Positions 7,929-16,766 of a DNA stretch of 64,000 nt are shown here, piece by piece. Origin of the DNA: Niastella yeongjuensis (GTDB lineage Bacteria; Bacteroidota; Bacteroidia; Chitinophagales; Chitinophagaceae). Each line of letters begins with the position of its first letter. The stretch's first letter is position 1. A program made the position numbers and the translations under genes. The notes under the pieces are model-generated. The model made no database searches, had not been told where the DNA came from, and saw only the letters and a program-made list of their open reading frames with translations. Location of the stretch: positions 1 to 64,000 of the forward strand of contig NZ_FOCZ01000020.1 of NCBI RefSeq assembly GCF_900110245.1, written 5' to 3'.

Positions 7929-10316
7929 TCACTGTATCGCCATAGCTAACCTGGCCCTGATCTCATGCTGGGCAGCCAGGTCTTCAAACGTTGCCTCACT
8001 GACATCAACCATAACTTTGATTATTTCACCGGTAAAGGCAAACGGCGATTCATATATATCCGAAACCGGTGAACAGGTGTCGCAGCCAACATCGAAACTC
8101 TCATTGGCTGTGAAAAAGCCAGCTATCTGTTGTTCAAAACGTCCTTCACCGATCTCTTTTTCACCCAGCCGAAGAATGACATTACCGCCGGTACCGAACT
8201 TTCCCTGTTTATCAACTTTTATTTCAGCAGATAGTATATGATGACCTGGCGGAATTTTTTCAGTAGATGACACCCGATAATGAATTTCATTGTAGTAATT
8301 ATGTTCCCAATGAAGCTTGTCATCTTTAATAAAGAGCGTGAACCCTCCTGATAATCCGCCGCAGCATACAATCACTCCTTCAGCCCCGGTTTCGGGTATT
8401 TCCACCTCGGCAGCGAGGGTATGATGAACGTTTTTGGTATTGGGTGATGACCGCTCACCTATGCGGATGGTGCCAGCAGGATATACGAATTTTGTTTTGC
8501 CCCGAAGGTGACTCGGTCTTAATGATGGATCGGCACGTTGGGCAAAGCGGTCATCGAGCGGAAGTACATTATATTTTTCTGCTTCTTTCATAAAACGATC
8601 CTGCATTTCCCGAAGTTTCTTAGGCTCTTTATCAGCAAGGTCGTTGGCCTGCGAAAAGTCCTCCTCGATATTATAAAGCTCCCAGATATCCTTGTCAAAG
8701 CTGGCCCCACCGGCGGTTTCCCAGGGAAGCCTGCCGTGCAGACATCCGGCTACCCACCCTTCGTGATAAATGGCACGATTGCCAAGCATCTCAAAGTATT
8801 GGGTAATACGCTTGCCTTTGGCCTCCTTATCTGTGAAGGTGTAGGCCATGCTGATGCCCTCGATCGGTTTTTGCAGTACGCCGTTTACTTCACCAGGTTC
8901 AGGGATGCCTGCTACTTCAAGAATGGTTGGAGCAATATCAATAATGTGGTGAAATTGTGAGCGTATTCCACCATGGTCGCTTATGCGTTTCGGCCATGAA
9001 ATAACAAGCCCGTTACGGGTGCCGCCGAAATGTGAAGCAACCTGCTTCATCCATTGGAAAGGTGATGATCCGGCCCAGCACCAACCAACAGGGTAATGAT
9101 TTTCATGTAACGGACCGCCAATCTCGTCTATATGCCTGAGCATAGATTGTACATCGTCCTTGAGCCCGAGCTGTGTCTTCATGTTATTGAGGGTGCCGTT
9201 GAGTGAGCCTTCCGCGCTTGGGCCATTATCTCCAACGATATAAATAATCATTGTATCATCGCGAAGCCCCATTTTTTCAATGGAGTCTACCAGCCTGCCA
9301 ATTTGGGCATCGATGTGTTCAAGAAATCCTGCGAATACTTCCTGCAATCTTTCGTATAGTCGTTTTTCATCTGCAGAACAGGAATCCCATGATGGAATAG
9401 AATCAGGCCGGGGTGTGAGCTTTGTATTTTCCGGCACCAGGCCCAATTTCTTTTGATTTTCCAGGGCTATCTCCCGCTGGCGATCCCATCCGTGACTGAA
9501 TTTCCCCTTGTATTTGTCGGCCCATTCTTTATGCACATGATGCGGGGCATGACAGGCACCAGGAGCGAAATAAATAAAGAAGGGTATTTCGGGTGCCGCT
9601 GCCTTCTGCTGACCAATCCAGCCGATTGCCTTATCGGTGATCGCCTCAGAGAAATGCCATTTTGGATTGTCATGAGGCGGTTCAACAGGAGCGGTATCTT
9701 CAAAGAGCGGCGTGTGCCATTGACTCGACTCGCCGCCCTGGAACCCATACCAGTAGTCGAAACCTTTACCTACCGGCCAGCGATCGAATGGCCCTGCTGC
9801 ACTGAGCTCGTGGTCGGGTGTATTGTGCCATTTGCCAAAGGCAGCAGTGCTATAGTAATGACCCTTCAATATCTCTGCAACACAAGCTGATTCCTTCGGC
9901 CATAGCGCATCATACCCTGGGAAGCCGGTAGCCATCTCCGAGATGACACCGTTGTGAACAGAATGATGATTTCTACCAGATAGCAATGCAGAACGGGATG
10001 GTGTGCACAATGCGGTTGTATGAAAGCGATTATAGCGAAGTCCCTCATCTGCCAGTTTTTGAAGTGTGGGTGTGTTGGCAGGGCCGCCAAACGTACTTGT
10101 TTGACCGAAGCCAACATCATCAAGCAGGATCACCAGGATATTGGGCGCTCCCTTAGGCGGTGTGGGCAAAGAAATATTATCCGCTTCAGAGTCAGCGTAG
10201 GTGTTGCCAATATGGCCATGGAACCCGGGAGTTGGTAACGGCAAAACATTTGACAGAGAGGATGACTCCTGCTTTCTCTTACCATTTGTATTGCTTTTAT
10301 CTTTATTTGATTTCAT
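7929..10316 (-). CDS. Arylsulfatase, cytoplasmic-type paralogue (795 aa)
   Basis: A paralogue of the next gene with the same layout. ILVILLDDVGFGQTSTFGGP comes first, then CTPSRSALLSGRNHH with the Cys to be made formylglycine at residue 104, then FGKWHNTPDHE and the active-site stretch CHAPHHVHKEW. A ~130-residue C-terminal beta domain follows (GVIVCCGGLSGGFTLFIKD). The N-terminus is polar and basic (MKSNKDKSNTNGKRKQESSS) with no export signal. It is the first gene of a two-gene operon, divergent from the exported sulfatase at 10526. Sequence divergence suggests the two copies handle different sulfate esters (inference). Confidence 0.88.
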   Translation of the reverse strand: MKSNKDKSNTNGKRKQESSSLSNVLPLPTPGFHGHIGNTYADSEADNISLPTPPKGAPNILVILLDDVGFGQTSTFGGPANTPTLQKLADEGLRYNRFHTTALCTPSRSALLSGRNHHSVHNGVISEMATGFPGYDALWPKESACVAEILKGHYYSTAAFGKWHNTPDHELSAAGPFDRWPVGKGFDYWYGFQGGESSQWHTPLFEDTAPVEPPHDNPKWHFSEAITDKAIGWIGQQKAAAPEIPFFIYFAPGACHAPHHVHKEWADKYKGKFSHGWDRQREIALENQKKLGLVPENTKLTPRPDSIPSWDSCSADEKRLYERLQEVFAGFLEHIDAQIGRLVDSIEKMGLRDDTMIIYIVGDNGPSAEGSLNGTLNNMKTQLGLKDDVQSMLRHIDEIGGPLHENHYPVGWCWAGSSPFQWMKQVASHFGGTRNGLVISWPKRISDHGGIRSQFHHIIDIAPTILEVAGIPEPGEVNGVLQKPIEGISMAYTFTDKEAKGKRITQYFEMLGNRAIYHEGWVAGCLHGRLPWETAGGASFDKDIWELYNIEEDFSQANDLADKEPKKLREMQDRFMKEAEKYNVLPLDDRFAQRADPSLRPSHLRGKTKFVYPAGTIRIGERSSPNTKNVHHTLAAEVEIPETGAEGVIVCCGGLSGGFTLFIKDDKLHWEHNYYNEIHYRVSSTEKIPPGHHILSAEIKVDKQGKFGTGGNVILRLGEKEIGEGRFEQQIAGFFTANESFDVGCDTCSPVSDIYESPFAFTGEIIKVMVDVSEATFEDLAAQHEIRARLAMAIQ

Positions 10317-10525
10317 GTTTACTTTTAAATAGTTAAATGATTATGTGGAAACACTGGCGGGTTTTTCCTGTTCGGCTGATCCCGACCCGGGAGTTCCCTT
10401 CTATAAACTAAAGACACTATTCACAATACATTTCCCCCTTTTAAAGTCGATAAATCTGCCAAAAAATAGAATTTAAAAGATGCTTGCCTGGCGAAACACT
10501 ATGGTGAGATGTGTCTATTAATCAA

Positions 10526-11965
10526 ATGCTATGCTTAAAATTTATAAAAAGAAGTTTTGCCACATGGGTGTTTTTTCTGATTACAGGATGCCTGAATCTG
10601 TATGCTCAGCAAAAGCCAAATATTGTTTTTATCCTTATGGACAACCTTGGCTATGGCGAAGTTGGTTGCTATGGTGGTGGTGAGATCAGAGGCGCACCCA
10701 CACCCCGGATTGATAAGTTAGCAACCGAAGGCACACGCCTGACTAATTTCAATGTAGAGGCGCAATGTACCCCCAGCCGTTCGGCAATTATGACAGGACG
10801 CTTTGCTATTCGTTCAGGAACACATTCTGTTCCAACCATTGGCGTGAAAGATGGTCTTACACAATGGGAGGTGACCATTGCAGAATTACTTTCCAATGCC
10901 GGCTATCAAACAGCACACTTCGGTAAATGGCATCTCGGGAGCGATCAGAGCAGGCTGCCCAATAGCAATGGCTTTGATGAATGGTATGGCATTCCTCGAA
11001 CGACGGATGAAGCCATGTATCCCTCACAACCAGGTGCTAAAGACGCAGGCTTCCCTTTTATGTATGTAATGGAAGGTAAAAAAGGGGCCTCCAGTACGAA
11101 TCTGGCTGTGTATGATCTCGAACAACGCCGCCTGATCGATGCAGAAATCACCCGCCGGTCGATTAATTTTATGCAACGAAATGTACAGGCAAAGAAGCCC
11201 TTCTATATTTACATTCCTTTCACCCTGGTTCATTTTCCCGCATTGCCCAATGAAAAGTTCCGTGGTAAGACGGGCAACGGAGACTTTCCTGATGCCCTTG
11301 CCGAGATGGATGACCATGTTGGTGAGATATTAGATGCTATTGACCGGCTGGGTATTCGTGACAACACTATCGTCGTGTTTACAAGCGATAATGGTCCCGA
11401 TCCCACAGCCCCTTCACAAGGTTCCTCCGGTCCGTGGCGCGGTTATTATTTTACGCATATGGAAGGTTCGTTACGAACACCTTTCATCATTCGATGGCCC
11501 GGTAAGATCCCTGCCGGTCGCGTCACTAATGAGATTGTCCATGAAGTGGATACCTATACAACATTTGCAAAAATTGCCGGCGCAGTACTTCCTGAAGACC
11601 GCCCTATAGATGGGGTGGATCAATCTGATTTTTTCTTTGGTAAAGTCACTTCAAATCGTGAGGGATTTCCCGTTTTTGTAGCCGACCGCCTGGAAGCGGT
11701 AAAATGGAAACATTACAAAATGAGTTTTTACGAACAGGAACGTGATTGGTGGAGCCCTGCAACCAGGCTCGGAGTGCCTCAAATTTTCGATCTTTATACA
11801 GACCCTAAAGAAGAATATCCTGCTACTTTAACGCCAATCGCCTGGGTTGCAGATCCCATGATGAAGATTATTGGTGAGTTTGAAAAAAGTCTGGCGAAAT
11901 ATCCCCTCATCAAACCTGGTACTCCTGATCCCTATCAACCGCCAAACAATAAAAATGTTAAATAG
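10526..11965 (+). CDS. Exported arylsulfatase (479 aa)
   Basis: A sulfatase of a different subfamily from its two neighbours. The ATG at 10526 gives a clear signal peptide (FATWVFFLITGCLNLYA, cleavage before QQKP), so it is preferred over a GTG at 10511. The mature protein begins PNIVFILMDNLGYGEVGCYG and carries the full signature CTPSRSAIMTGR with Cys81, plus FGKWHLGSDQ and a C-terminal FTSDNGPDP metal/active-site motif. It is expected in the periplasm. It is transcribed divergently from the cytoplasmic pair across a 200-bp gap, so the three genes may share one promoter region and form one sulfate-ester utilisation locus. Confidence 0.85.
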   Translation: MLCLKFIKRSFATWVFFLITGCLNLYAQQKPNIVFILMDNLGYGEVGCYGGGEIRGAPTPRIDKLATEGTRLTNFNVEAQCTPSRSAIMTGRFAIRSGTHSVPTIGVKDGLTQWEVTIAELLSNAGYQTAHFGKWHLGSDQSRLPNSNGFDEWYGIPRTTDEAMYPSQPGAKDAGFPFMYVMEGKKGASSTNLAVYDLEQRRLIDAEITRRSINFMQRNVQAKKPFYIYIPFTLVHFPALPNEKFRGKTGNGDFPDALAEMDDHVGEILDAIDRLGIRDNTIVVFTSDNGPDPTAPSQGSSGPWRGYYFTHMEGSLRTPFIIRWPGKIPAGRVTNEIVHEVDTYTTFAKIAGAVLPEDRPIDGVDQSDFFFGKVTSNREGFPVFVADRLEAVKWKHYKMSFYEQERDWWSPATRLGVPQIFDLYTDPKEEYPATLTPIAWVADPMMKIIGEFEKSLAKYPLIKPGTPDPYQPPNNKNVK

Positions 11966-12020
11966 AATTGTGAACTTCTCCTTCCTGAAAACATGCTACT
12001 ATTTATTGAAGTTTATTACA

Positions 12021-12088
12021 TATTTAAGTCTTTGAATTTCTATCAAATTCTCTAAATAATGGTTCGAAATTTGTCCAGTCACCCCGAC
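12021..12088 (+). repeat. Copy of dispersed tRNA-3'-like repeat
   Basis: TATTTAAGTCTTTGAATTTC, then ATCAAATTCTCTAAATAAT, then GGTTCGAAATTTGTCCAGTC (12061-12080) and ACCCCGAC. It is an uninterrupted copy with both the upstream flank and the core. The core has the look of a tRNA T-loop plus acceptor 3' strand. A terminator follows immediately. Confidence 0.65.
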
Positions 12089-12090
12089 GA

Positions 12091-12122
12091 AAAAAGCTTC
12101 TGGTAAAACAAGGAGCTTTTTC
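12091..12122 (+). terminator. Rho-independent terminator
   Basis: AAAAAGCTTCT and AGGAGCTTTTT form an 11-bp stem with one mismatch and a 10-nt loop, followed by T residues. It stands directly after the dispersed repeat and also lies downstream of the exported sulfatase, whose transcription it could end. Confidence 0.65.
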
Positions 12123-12423
12123 ATTTATGAGGGGGAATTGTTCTTTCACGGATCAAGTTAAAAGTTATTCAACAGTTCGCTTAATACGCTTTCCACGATT
12201 CTCTGTGGTAACATTGTGGCACCACATGTTCCCACAATCAGTGACAAACCTATTTCTCTTGGAAGAATTTACTGCCGAATATTAGTTTTAACGAATATGT
12301 TAGATATTTTCTTTAAACAAGTGCTTCATATCTTTTACTAAAATTCCCGATTGCTGGTTAATAGTTGATCTGATTTTGAAAATTTATTTCCGTTTCTATA
12401 CGCACGGCATTAATTTTATTTCC

Positions 12424-12990
12424 ATGATATATAAGAATGATGATCGCACCAGAATAATTTATAGGAGGACACCAGAATCAGCAGCGATGGTGGCAAACAC
12501 CAAACGGGCAATGGAAATCACAACTGCACTTAACCGTTTAACCTTTAGCGATACAGATGAGGTTCGGGCATTGTTCAGTCAACTCATCAAAAAAGAGGTG
12601 GATGAAGGTTTTATACTAATTCCTCCATTTTATACCGCTGGTGGAGACGAAATCCGTATCGGACGCAATGTCTTTATAAATCAGAACTGCACTTTTTATG
12701 ACCTTGGCGGCCTGGACATTGGCGACGAAGTAATGATCGGACCGAACGTAAGCATCATTACTACTGGACATCCGATTGAACCTTCACAGCGTCGCTCCAT
12801 CACAATAGGAAAGCCCATCGTAATTGGAAGAAATGTTTGGATTGCAGCCGGCGCAACGATCATTGGAGGTGTGACTGTGGGGGAAAACTCGGTTATAGCT
12901 GCAGGCTCAGTAGTTACCAAAGACGTTCCTCCCAACACGCTCGTGGGAGGAAATCCGGCTCACATTATTCGTTCGATCGATGATAACTAA
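12424..12990 (+). CDS. Sugar O-acetyltransferase, LacA/Maa/NodL family
   Basis: A left-handed beta-helix acetyltransferase that moves an acetyl group from acetyl-CoA to a sugar hydroxyl. The N-terminal Maa-like segment (RRTPESAAMVANTKRAMEIT) precedes hexapeptide turns such as IGRNVFINQNC, IGDEVMIGPNVSI and IGENSVIAAGSVV-type repeats. The catalytic His lies in ITTGHPIEPSQRR. The ATG at 12424 gives 188 aa, the normal length for the family; an upstream TTG at 12376 would add an unlikely aromatic tail. Monocistronic, with a terminator after it. Confidence 0.88.
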   Translation: MIYKNDDRTRIIYRRTPESAAMVANTKRAMEITTALNRLTFSDTDEVRALFSQLIKKEVDEGFILIPPFYTAGGDEIRIGRNVFINQNCTFYDLGGLDIGDEVMIGPNVSIITTGHPIEPSQRRSITIGKPIVIGRNVWIAAGATIIGGVTVGENSVIAAGSVVTKDVPPNTLVGGNPAHIIRSIDDN

Positions 12991-13078
12991 AAGTTGATCC
13001 GGTTTGAAAAGCAAGTAGAATTTAAACTTATGCGCTATCATATATTAAAGTTGGTTATATAGATAGCAACTATTCCTA

Positions 13079-13110
13079 AAAGCCGCCTCCATATCAAGAG
13101 GCGGTTCTTT
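13079..13110 (+). terminator. Rho-independent terminator
   Basis: AGCCGCCTC (13081-13089) pairs with GAGGCGGTT (13098-13106) around an 8-nt loop, followed by CTTT. It is suitably placed, 90 bp after the acetyltransferase stop. Confidence 0.75.
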
Positions 13111-13140
13111 GGAGTATAATTATGAATTATTCTTAATTAT

Positions 13141-13185
13141 ATATTTGAGTTGTTGAATTGCTGTCAACCTTCTAAAAACTGATTC
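13141..13185 (+). repeat. Half-copy of dispersed repeat joined to intron 3' end
   Basis: ATATTTGAGTTGTTGAATTG and then a CTTCTAAAAACTGATTC end match the upstream half of the dispersed repeat, but at GGTTC/GATTC the sequence switches to group II intron DNA (CGGGTAGAGCAG). This is the 3' exon of the intron on the minus strand. The downstream half of the repeat is absent here. Confidence 0.55.
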
Positions 13186-13470
13186 CGGGTAGAGCAGTTC
13201 GTTGCCTCCCCGCCCCCCACAGACCCGTGCGAGCAGCTTTCCGGCACACGGTTCCTCCATTTACGGTTTCGCTAAAAGATTACTATGATAGATTCTTAGC
13301 CTTACAAGTGGCATCCATTCTTCCGTTAGCTTTTTGATCTTTTCCCATGACCAGACGCGTTTGCCTCCACGGTGGTTGAGCCAGTTGTGAAGTAATCGTA
13401 TTGTCTGATAATAATACGAGTTCAATCTTCGAGCTTCGGCCACCCAGGTCGCAGAATATGATTTCTATTT
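13186..13470 (-). mobile_element. Group II intron 3' fragment (RT C-terminus, DV, DVI)
   Basis: On the minus strand the last ~60 codons of a group II intron reverse transcriptase/maturase (13261-13443; LLHNWLNHRGGKRVWSWEKI and MPLVRLRIYH) are followed by a domain V-like hairpin at 13222-13254 (GAACCGTGTG...CGCACGGGTC with a GGAAAG-type turn) and a domain VI-like stem ending CTGCTCTACCCG. The 3' splice junction falls near 13186. Everything 5' of the RT C-terminus is missing, with an in-frame TAG just upstream. The element is therefore dead. The same 3' end recurs at 18558. Confidence 0.65.
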
Positions 13471-13877
13471 CCCCTATACACCCACAAAATTGGGATCGAT
13501 GCTGTATTTATTCGCATGTTTTCTGAAATACGGCTGACTTAATGACGGTTGCCATTTTCAGGTTTGCAAATGCAGTTTTACGGTCAAATCCCTGACCTCT
13601 CTGATCTGAATTCCTATTAAAAACATTTAAATTTTACGAAGATAATATGTTGTATAACGATCGTTTTATACAAATTATCCCTATAATTCTTTATTTAAAT
13701 TCATAATCAACTAGTTAAAACAAAAAAACATATAATTATCAGTATTTAGTGCCAATAATATTTCAAATAAAATAAAAAGCCGGCACAGAACGGGATGTAA
13801 TTCAATGTTTGTCAATATTATAGAACAAATATGCTCTCGGAGCCAAATTTTGTCAATAGCTCCTAAATGACTCCTAT
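13444..13877. other. Non-coding gap upstream of the SDR operon
   Basis: About 430 bp. Apart from the edge of the intron fragment, I see only AT-rich DNA that grades into the regulatory region of the SDR operon. No gene and no hairpin terminator were identified. Confidence 0.4.
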
Positions 13878-13895
13878 ATATACCGATCTGTATAT
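13878..13895. promoter_or_regulatory. Candidate TetR operator 1
   Basis: ATATACCGATCTGTATAT is an 18-bp near-perfect palindrome (ATATAC-N6-GTATAT with CGATCT in the centre). It matches the layout of TetR-family operators and closely resembles the second site at 13991. It lies about 150 bp upstream of the SDR start, in front of an operon that encodes a TetR regulator. Confidence 0.55.
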
Positions 13896-13945
13896 AATTT
13901 CTCTAGGATCGGGTAAAAAAGAGGCAAAACTTACGTTTATAAAAC

Positions 13946-13960
13946 AAATACAGTGTATTT
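13946..13960. promoter_or_regulatory. Short palindrome upstream of the -7 box
   Basis: AAATACAGTGTATTT has 6-bp perfect arms around AGT. Its half-site ATAC/GTAT is the same as in the two flanking candidate operators but the spacing is 3 instead of 6. It lies roughly where the -33 element of the promoter would be. Confidence 0.3.
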
Positions 13961-13974
13961 ATTCGAAATTTTAC

Positions 13975-13982
13975 TAATTTTG
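13975..13982 (+). promoter_or_regulatory. Bacteroidota -7 promoter box (TAATTTTG)
   Basis: TAATTTTG fits the Bacteroidota sigma-ABfr -7 consensus TAnnTTTG exactly. It lies 47 bp before the SDR ATG, so transcription would begin near 13989, just before the second operator palindrome. A clear TTTG -33 box is not seen at the usual distance. Confidence 0.5.
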
Positions 13983-13990
13983 ATAAACAG

Positions 13991-14008
13991 ATATACCGTT
14001 CAGTATTT
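13991..14008. promoter_or_regulatory. Candidate TetR operator 2
   Basis: ATATACCGTTCAGTATTT repeats the pattern of the site at 13878 (ATATACCG-N2-C-N-GTAT). It lies immediately after the predicted transcription start and 20 bp before the SDR ATG, a position where a bound repressor would block transcription. The likely ligand of the site is the TetR protein encoded two genes on. Confidence 0.6.
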
Positions 14009-14028
14009 AGATAAACTTTCAAATAAAC

Positions 14029-14769
14029 ATGGAATCTAAACAATTAGTCCTGATCACAGGCGCAGCAAGAAAAACCGGGATTGGCGTAGAATCAGCCAGG
14101 CAACTGGGCAAATTAGACTATAAGATCATTATCACCGCCCGGGAGCTGGACAGGGCCCAGGAAGCCGCTCAGTTGCTGGTTGACGAAGGGTTGGACGCCG
14201 TGGCAATGGCGCTGGATATTACCGACGAAGAGCAGGTAAAAGCGGTTGCCGCTACTGTTGATCAACAGTATGGTAAACTGGATGTGTTGATCAACAATGC
14301 GACTCAGTTTCCCGATCAGTATCATATTGTTGATACCGATATGGAAAAAATTATCAGCTCATTCAACACCAACTTCTTTGGCGCCTGGAGAATGATCAAA
14401 TACTTTACCCCCCTGCTAAAGAAAAGCGACAATCCCCGTGTCGTAAACTGCTCGTCAGGCTCAGGTTCAATTCAAGGCGAACCCGGTGAATACACGCTGG
14501 TCAATCCATGGAGGGATTTTATCTCCGTTTATTCTATAACAAAATTGGCTATGAATGGCCTGACCATGAAGGCGGCGCATGACCTTGCCAAAGAAGGCAT
14601 TTTAGTCAATGCGCCAATTCCCGGCATGACAGCCACCTATGACATCTTGAGCAATGCCGGTGGAAGGCCGGTGAGCGAAGGCGCCGCAAGCATAGTATAT
14701 GCAGCAACCTTACCGAAAGGCGGTCCAACCGGCAAACATTTTAAGGACGGCATGGAAATCGGCTGGTAA
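14029..14769 (+). CDS. SDR-family NAD(P)-dependent oxidoreductase
   Basis: A 246-aa classical short-chain dehydrogenase/reductase. The Rossmann nucleotide-binding motif is TGAARKTGIG (residues 8-17), followed by the adenine-pocket DITD, the NNA motif (LDVLINNA), the catalytic Ser in VVNCSSGSG and the YSITK (YxxxK) catalytic pair. The substrate is not predictable; such enzymes near TetR genes often reduce reactive carbonyls or xenobiotics. It is the first gene of an operon with a TetR regulator and an NmrA-like protein. Confidence 0.87.
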   Translation: MESKQLVLITGAARKTGIGVESARQLGKLDYKIIITARELDRAQEAAQLLVDEGLDAVAMALDITDEEQVKAVAATVDQQYGKLDVLINNATQFPDQYHIVDTDMEKIISSFNTNFFGAWRMIKYFTPLLKKSDNPRVVNCSSGSGSIQGEPGEYTLVNPWRDFISVYSITKLAMNGLTMKAAHDLAKEGILVNAPIPGMTATYDILSNAGGRPVSEGAASIVYAATLPKGGPTGKHFKDGMEIGW

Positions 14770-14849
14770 TTCAACCGGCAAAAGAATTGTCCGTTGCCAT
14801 TCAATGCAATAGACGAAAACCGACCATTCGACCCTTTCAAATTATTCGC

Positions 14850-15452
14850 ATGAAATTTACTCCAAGATCAGAATCTACCCGTCAGCAGATCATTGAATCA
14901 ACTGCGGAATTATTCAACAAAAAAGGTTATTTAGGCACCTCAATAAGTGACCTGGAAAAAGCAACCGGCATGACAAGGGGAAGTATTTACGGCAACTTTG
15001 AAAATAAAGAGGCCGTAGCGCTTGCCGTATTCAATTATAACTGGGACCTGAAAAGGGAATTGCTGGCGGAAGCTACCAGAAATAAAGCAGAGTTTAAGGA
15101 TAAATTGTATGCGCATGTGCTGGCGCATCACCCATCCACAAAAACGCCGTTTACCCCAGGCGGCTGCCCCTTACAAAACACCACCATGGAGGCTGATGAC
15201 ACTTTTGAAGCGCTCAGGGAAAAAGCCGCCAATGGATTATTGATTTGGACAAAAGACCTGACAAATATTATCGAAGAAGGCATTAAAGCCAAGGCTTTCA
15301 AAGCTGACACGGATGTGCTCGGTACGTCCCTGCATATCGTATCGTTGATTGAAGGCGCCGCGCTTTATGCCCGGTCAACCAGGGATATGAAATATGTGAA
15401 GCGGTTATTCGACACAGCCAGGGATGTCATAAACGCCATTTGCGAAAAATAA
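14850..15452 (+). CDS. TetR/AcrR-family transcriptional regulator
   Basis: A 200-aa DNA-binding repressor. The N-terminal helix-turn-helix reads TRQQIIESTAELFNKKGYLG followed by TSISDLEKATGMTRGSIYGN and FENKEAV, the standard TetR HTH. The C-terminal part is helical and ligand-binding, with a CPLQN motif seen in one TetR_C branch. The ATG at 14850 (MKFTPRSESTRQQ) is preferred over 14787, whose first 21 residues have no family counterpart. It lies 80 bp after the SDR gene and 28 bp before the NmrA-like gene, and most likely represses the operon through the palindromes at 13878 and 13991. Confidence 0.87.
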   Translation: MKFTPRSESTRQQIIESTAELFNKKGYLGTSISDLEKATGMTRGSIYGNFENKEAVALAVFNYNWDLKRELLAEATRNKAEFKDKLYAHVLAHHPSTKTPFTPGGCPLQNTTMEADDTFEALREKAANGLLIWTKDLTNIIEEGIKAKAFKADTDVLGTSLHIVSLIEGAALYARSTRDMKYVKRLFDTARDVINAICEK

Positions 15453-15480
15453 ATTGAACCAAAAATTAAAAACACAAAAA

Positions 15481-16383
15481 ATGAAAATTATTGTAACCGG
15501 TTCACTGGGTAATATCAGCAAACCACTAACAGAGATCTTAGTCAAAAATGGTCACGAAGTCACTGTGATCAGCAGTAAAGCTGAAAAAAAGAATGCCATC
15601 GCGGCTCTGGGCGCTAAAGCAGCCATCGGCTCCTTTGAGGACATCAAGTTTCTTACCGAAACTTTCAAAGGTGCTGATGCCGTTTATGTTATGGAAGCAA
15701 ACGACGTAAGCCAATTCTTTAATCCCGAATTTGACGCTATTGCCTATAACATCCAGATCGCAAAGAACTACAAGGAAGCAATTGCGGCATCCGGAGTAGA
15801 AAAAGTGATTCACCTCAGCTGCATAGGTGGCCACACCGATAAAGGCGTAGGCCTGGTTGCGCTGCACCATGGCGCAGAAACAGCATTGAACGAGCTGCCC
15901 GCAAATGTGCAGATCAAATTTATGCGCCCGGTAGGTTTCTATTATAACTTACTGCAATTCATCCCTGCCATTAAAGGCCATGGAATGATCTTCGCCAACT
16001 ACGGCGGCGATGAAAAAGAACCAATGGCGGCCGTACAGGACATCGCAGACACCATAGCTGAAGAATTTGATAAACCGTTCACCGGCCGTACCGTTCAATA
16101 CATTGCAAGTGACGAAGTTTCGATGAAAGATGTCGCTAAAGAAATAGGCAAAGCCATCGGCATACCGGATATGCCATGGGTACAAGTGCCTGACCAGGAC
16201 TTTTATAATACCCTTTTGGGTTTCGGAATGAGCCCGCAGGGAGCACATGCCTTTACAGAACTGAATACCGCAAGGCGCACCGGGTTGATGTACGAAGACT
16301 ACATCAACCATAAACCCCAGCTTGGGAAAGTGAAAATTGCAGACTACGCAAAAGAATTCGCTGCAATTTACAACCACCAATAA
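15481..16383 (+). CDS. NmrA-like NAD(P)-binding oxidoreductase
   Basis: A 300-aa atypical SDR of the NmrA/isoflavone-reductase type. The Rossmann motif is KIIVTGSLGNISKPLTEILV (TGxxGxxG variant) at the N-terminus, followed by the family-typical AIGSFEDIKFLTETFKGADA and VIHLSCIGGH segments. No YxxxK pair is obvious, as in redox-sensing or quinone-handling members. ATG 15481 (MKIIVTG) is chosen over a TTG at 15454. Third gene of the TetR-controlled operon. A role in redox or electrophile stress is a guess from context. Confidence 0.8.
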   Translation: MKIIVTGSLGNISKPLTEILVKNGHEVTVISSKAEKKNAIAALGAKAAIGSFEDIKFLTETFKGADAVYVMEANDVSQFFNPEFDAIAYNIQIAKNYKEAIAASGVEKVIHLSCIGGHTDKGVGLVALHHGAETALNELPANVQIKFMRPVGFYYNLLQFIPAIKGHGMIFANYGGDEKEPMAAVQDIADTIAEEFDKPFTGRTVQYIASDEVSMKDVAKEIGKAIGIPDMPWVQVPDQDFYNTLLGFGMSPQGAHAFTELNTARRTGLMYEDYINHKPQLGKVKIADYAKEFAAIYNHQ

Positions 16384-16394
16384 TCACAAAAACA

Positions 16395-16460
16395 ATGGAA
16401 GCTGCTAAATTGATCATTGTCGAAGTCGTCTATTCCACAACATCCAGGGTAATAATATGA
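16395..16460 (+). other. Very short ORF, possible remnant of a fourth operon gene
   Basis: An ATG 11 bp after the NmrA-like stop opens a 21-codon frame (MEAAKLIIVEVVYSTTSRVI) ending at TGA 16458-16460. The spacing is that of an operon gene, but the length suggests a truncated remnant. It is followed by eroded repeat DNA. It may be meaningless. Confidence 0.2.
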
Positions 16461-16689
16461 ACTCTCGACCCGGAACAGCCATCCCCATGATGCTCCGTCA
16501 GATGAAGGGTAATATCCGCTTCGATCCAACCAAATGTTAAACAAAATCGACCTTACACGATCGTGGCGTATATGATTGAATATTACGAATTTAGTTCAGC
16601 GACCCGCCCTAAATCTGCCAGGAAGCGGTTCCGGGTAGAATTGCATCCCTGATAAAGGAAGGTTTAAGATATATTGAATTTTATAAGAT

Positions 16690-16756
16690 TCTTAAGTCGC
16701 TGAATATCCATCAAACTCTCTAAAAACTGGTTCGAAATTTGTCCAGTCAACCCGAC
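16690..16756 (+). repeat. Copy of dispersed tRNA-3'-like repeat
   Basis: TCTTAAGTCGCTGAATATCC, then ATCAAACTCTCTAAAAACTG, then GGTTCGAAATTTGTCCAGTC and AACCCGAC. The upstream half matches the intron-interrupted copies at 13141 and 18514 and the core matches those at 5383 and 12061. This makes it the best example of the unoccupied intron target. A terminator follows. Confidence 0.65.
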
Positions 16757-16766
16757 AGAAATTTAC

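Noticed and set aside
4291-16756. Intact tRNA genes at the GGTTCGAA sites
   Set aside because: Only the 3' arm-like part is present; no anticodon or D-arm can be found upstream and the T-stem does not pair.
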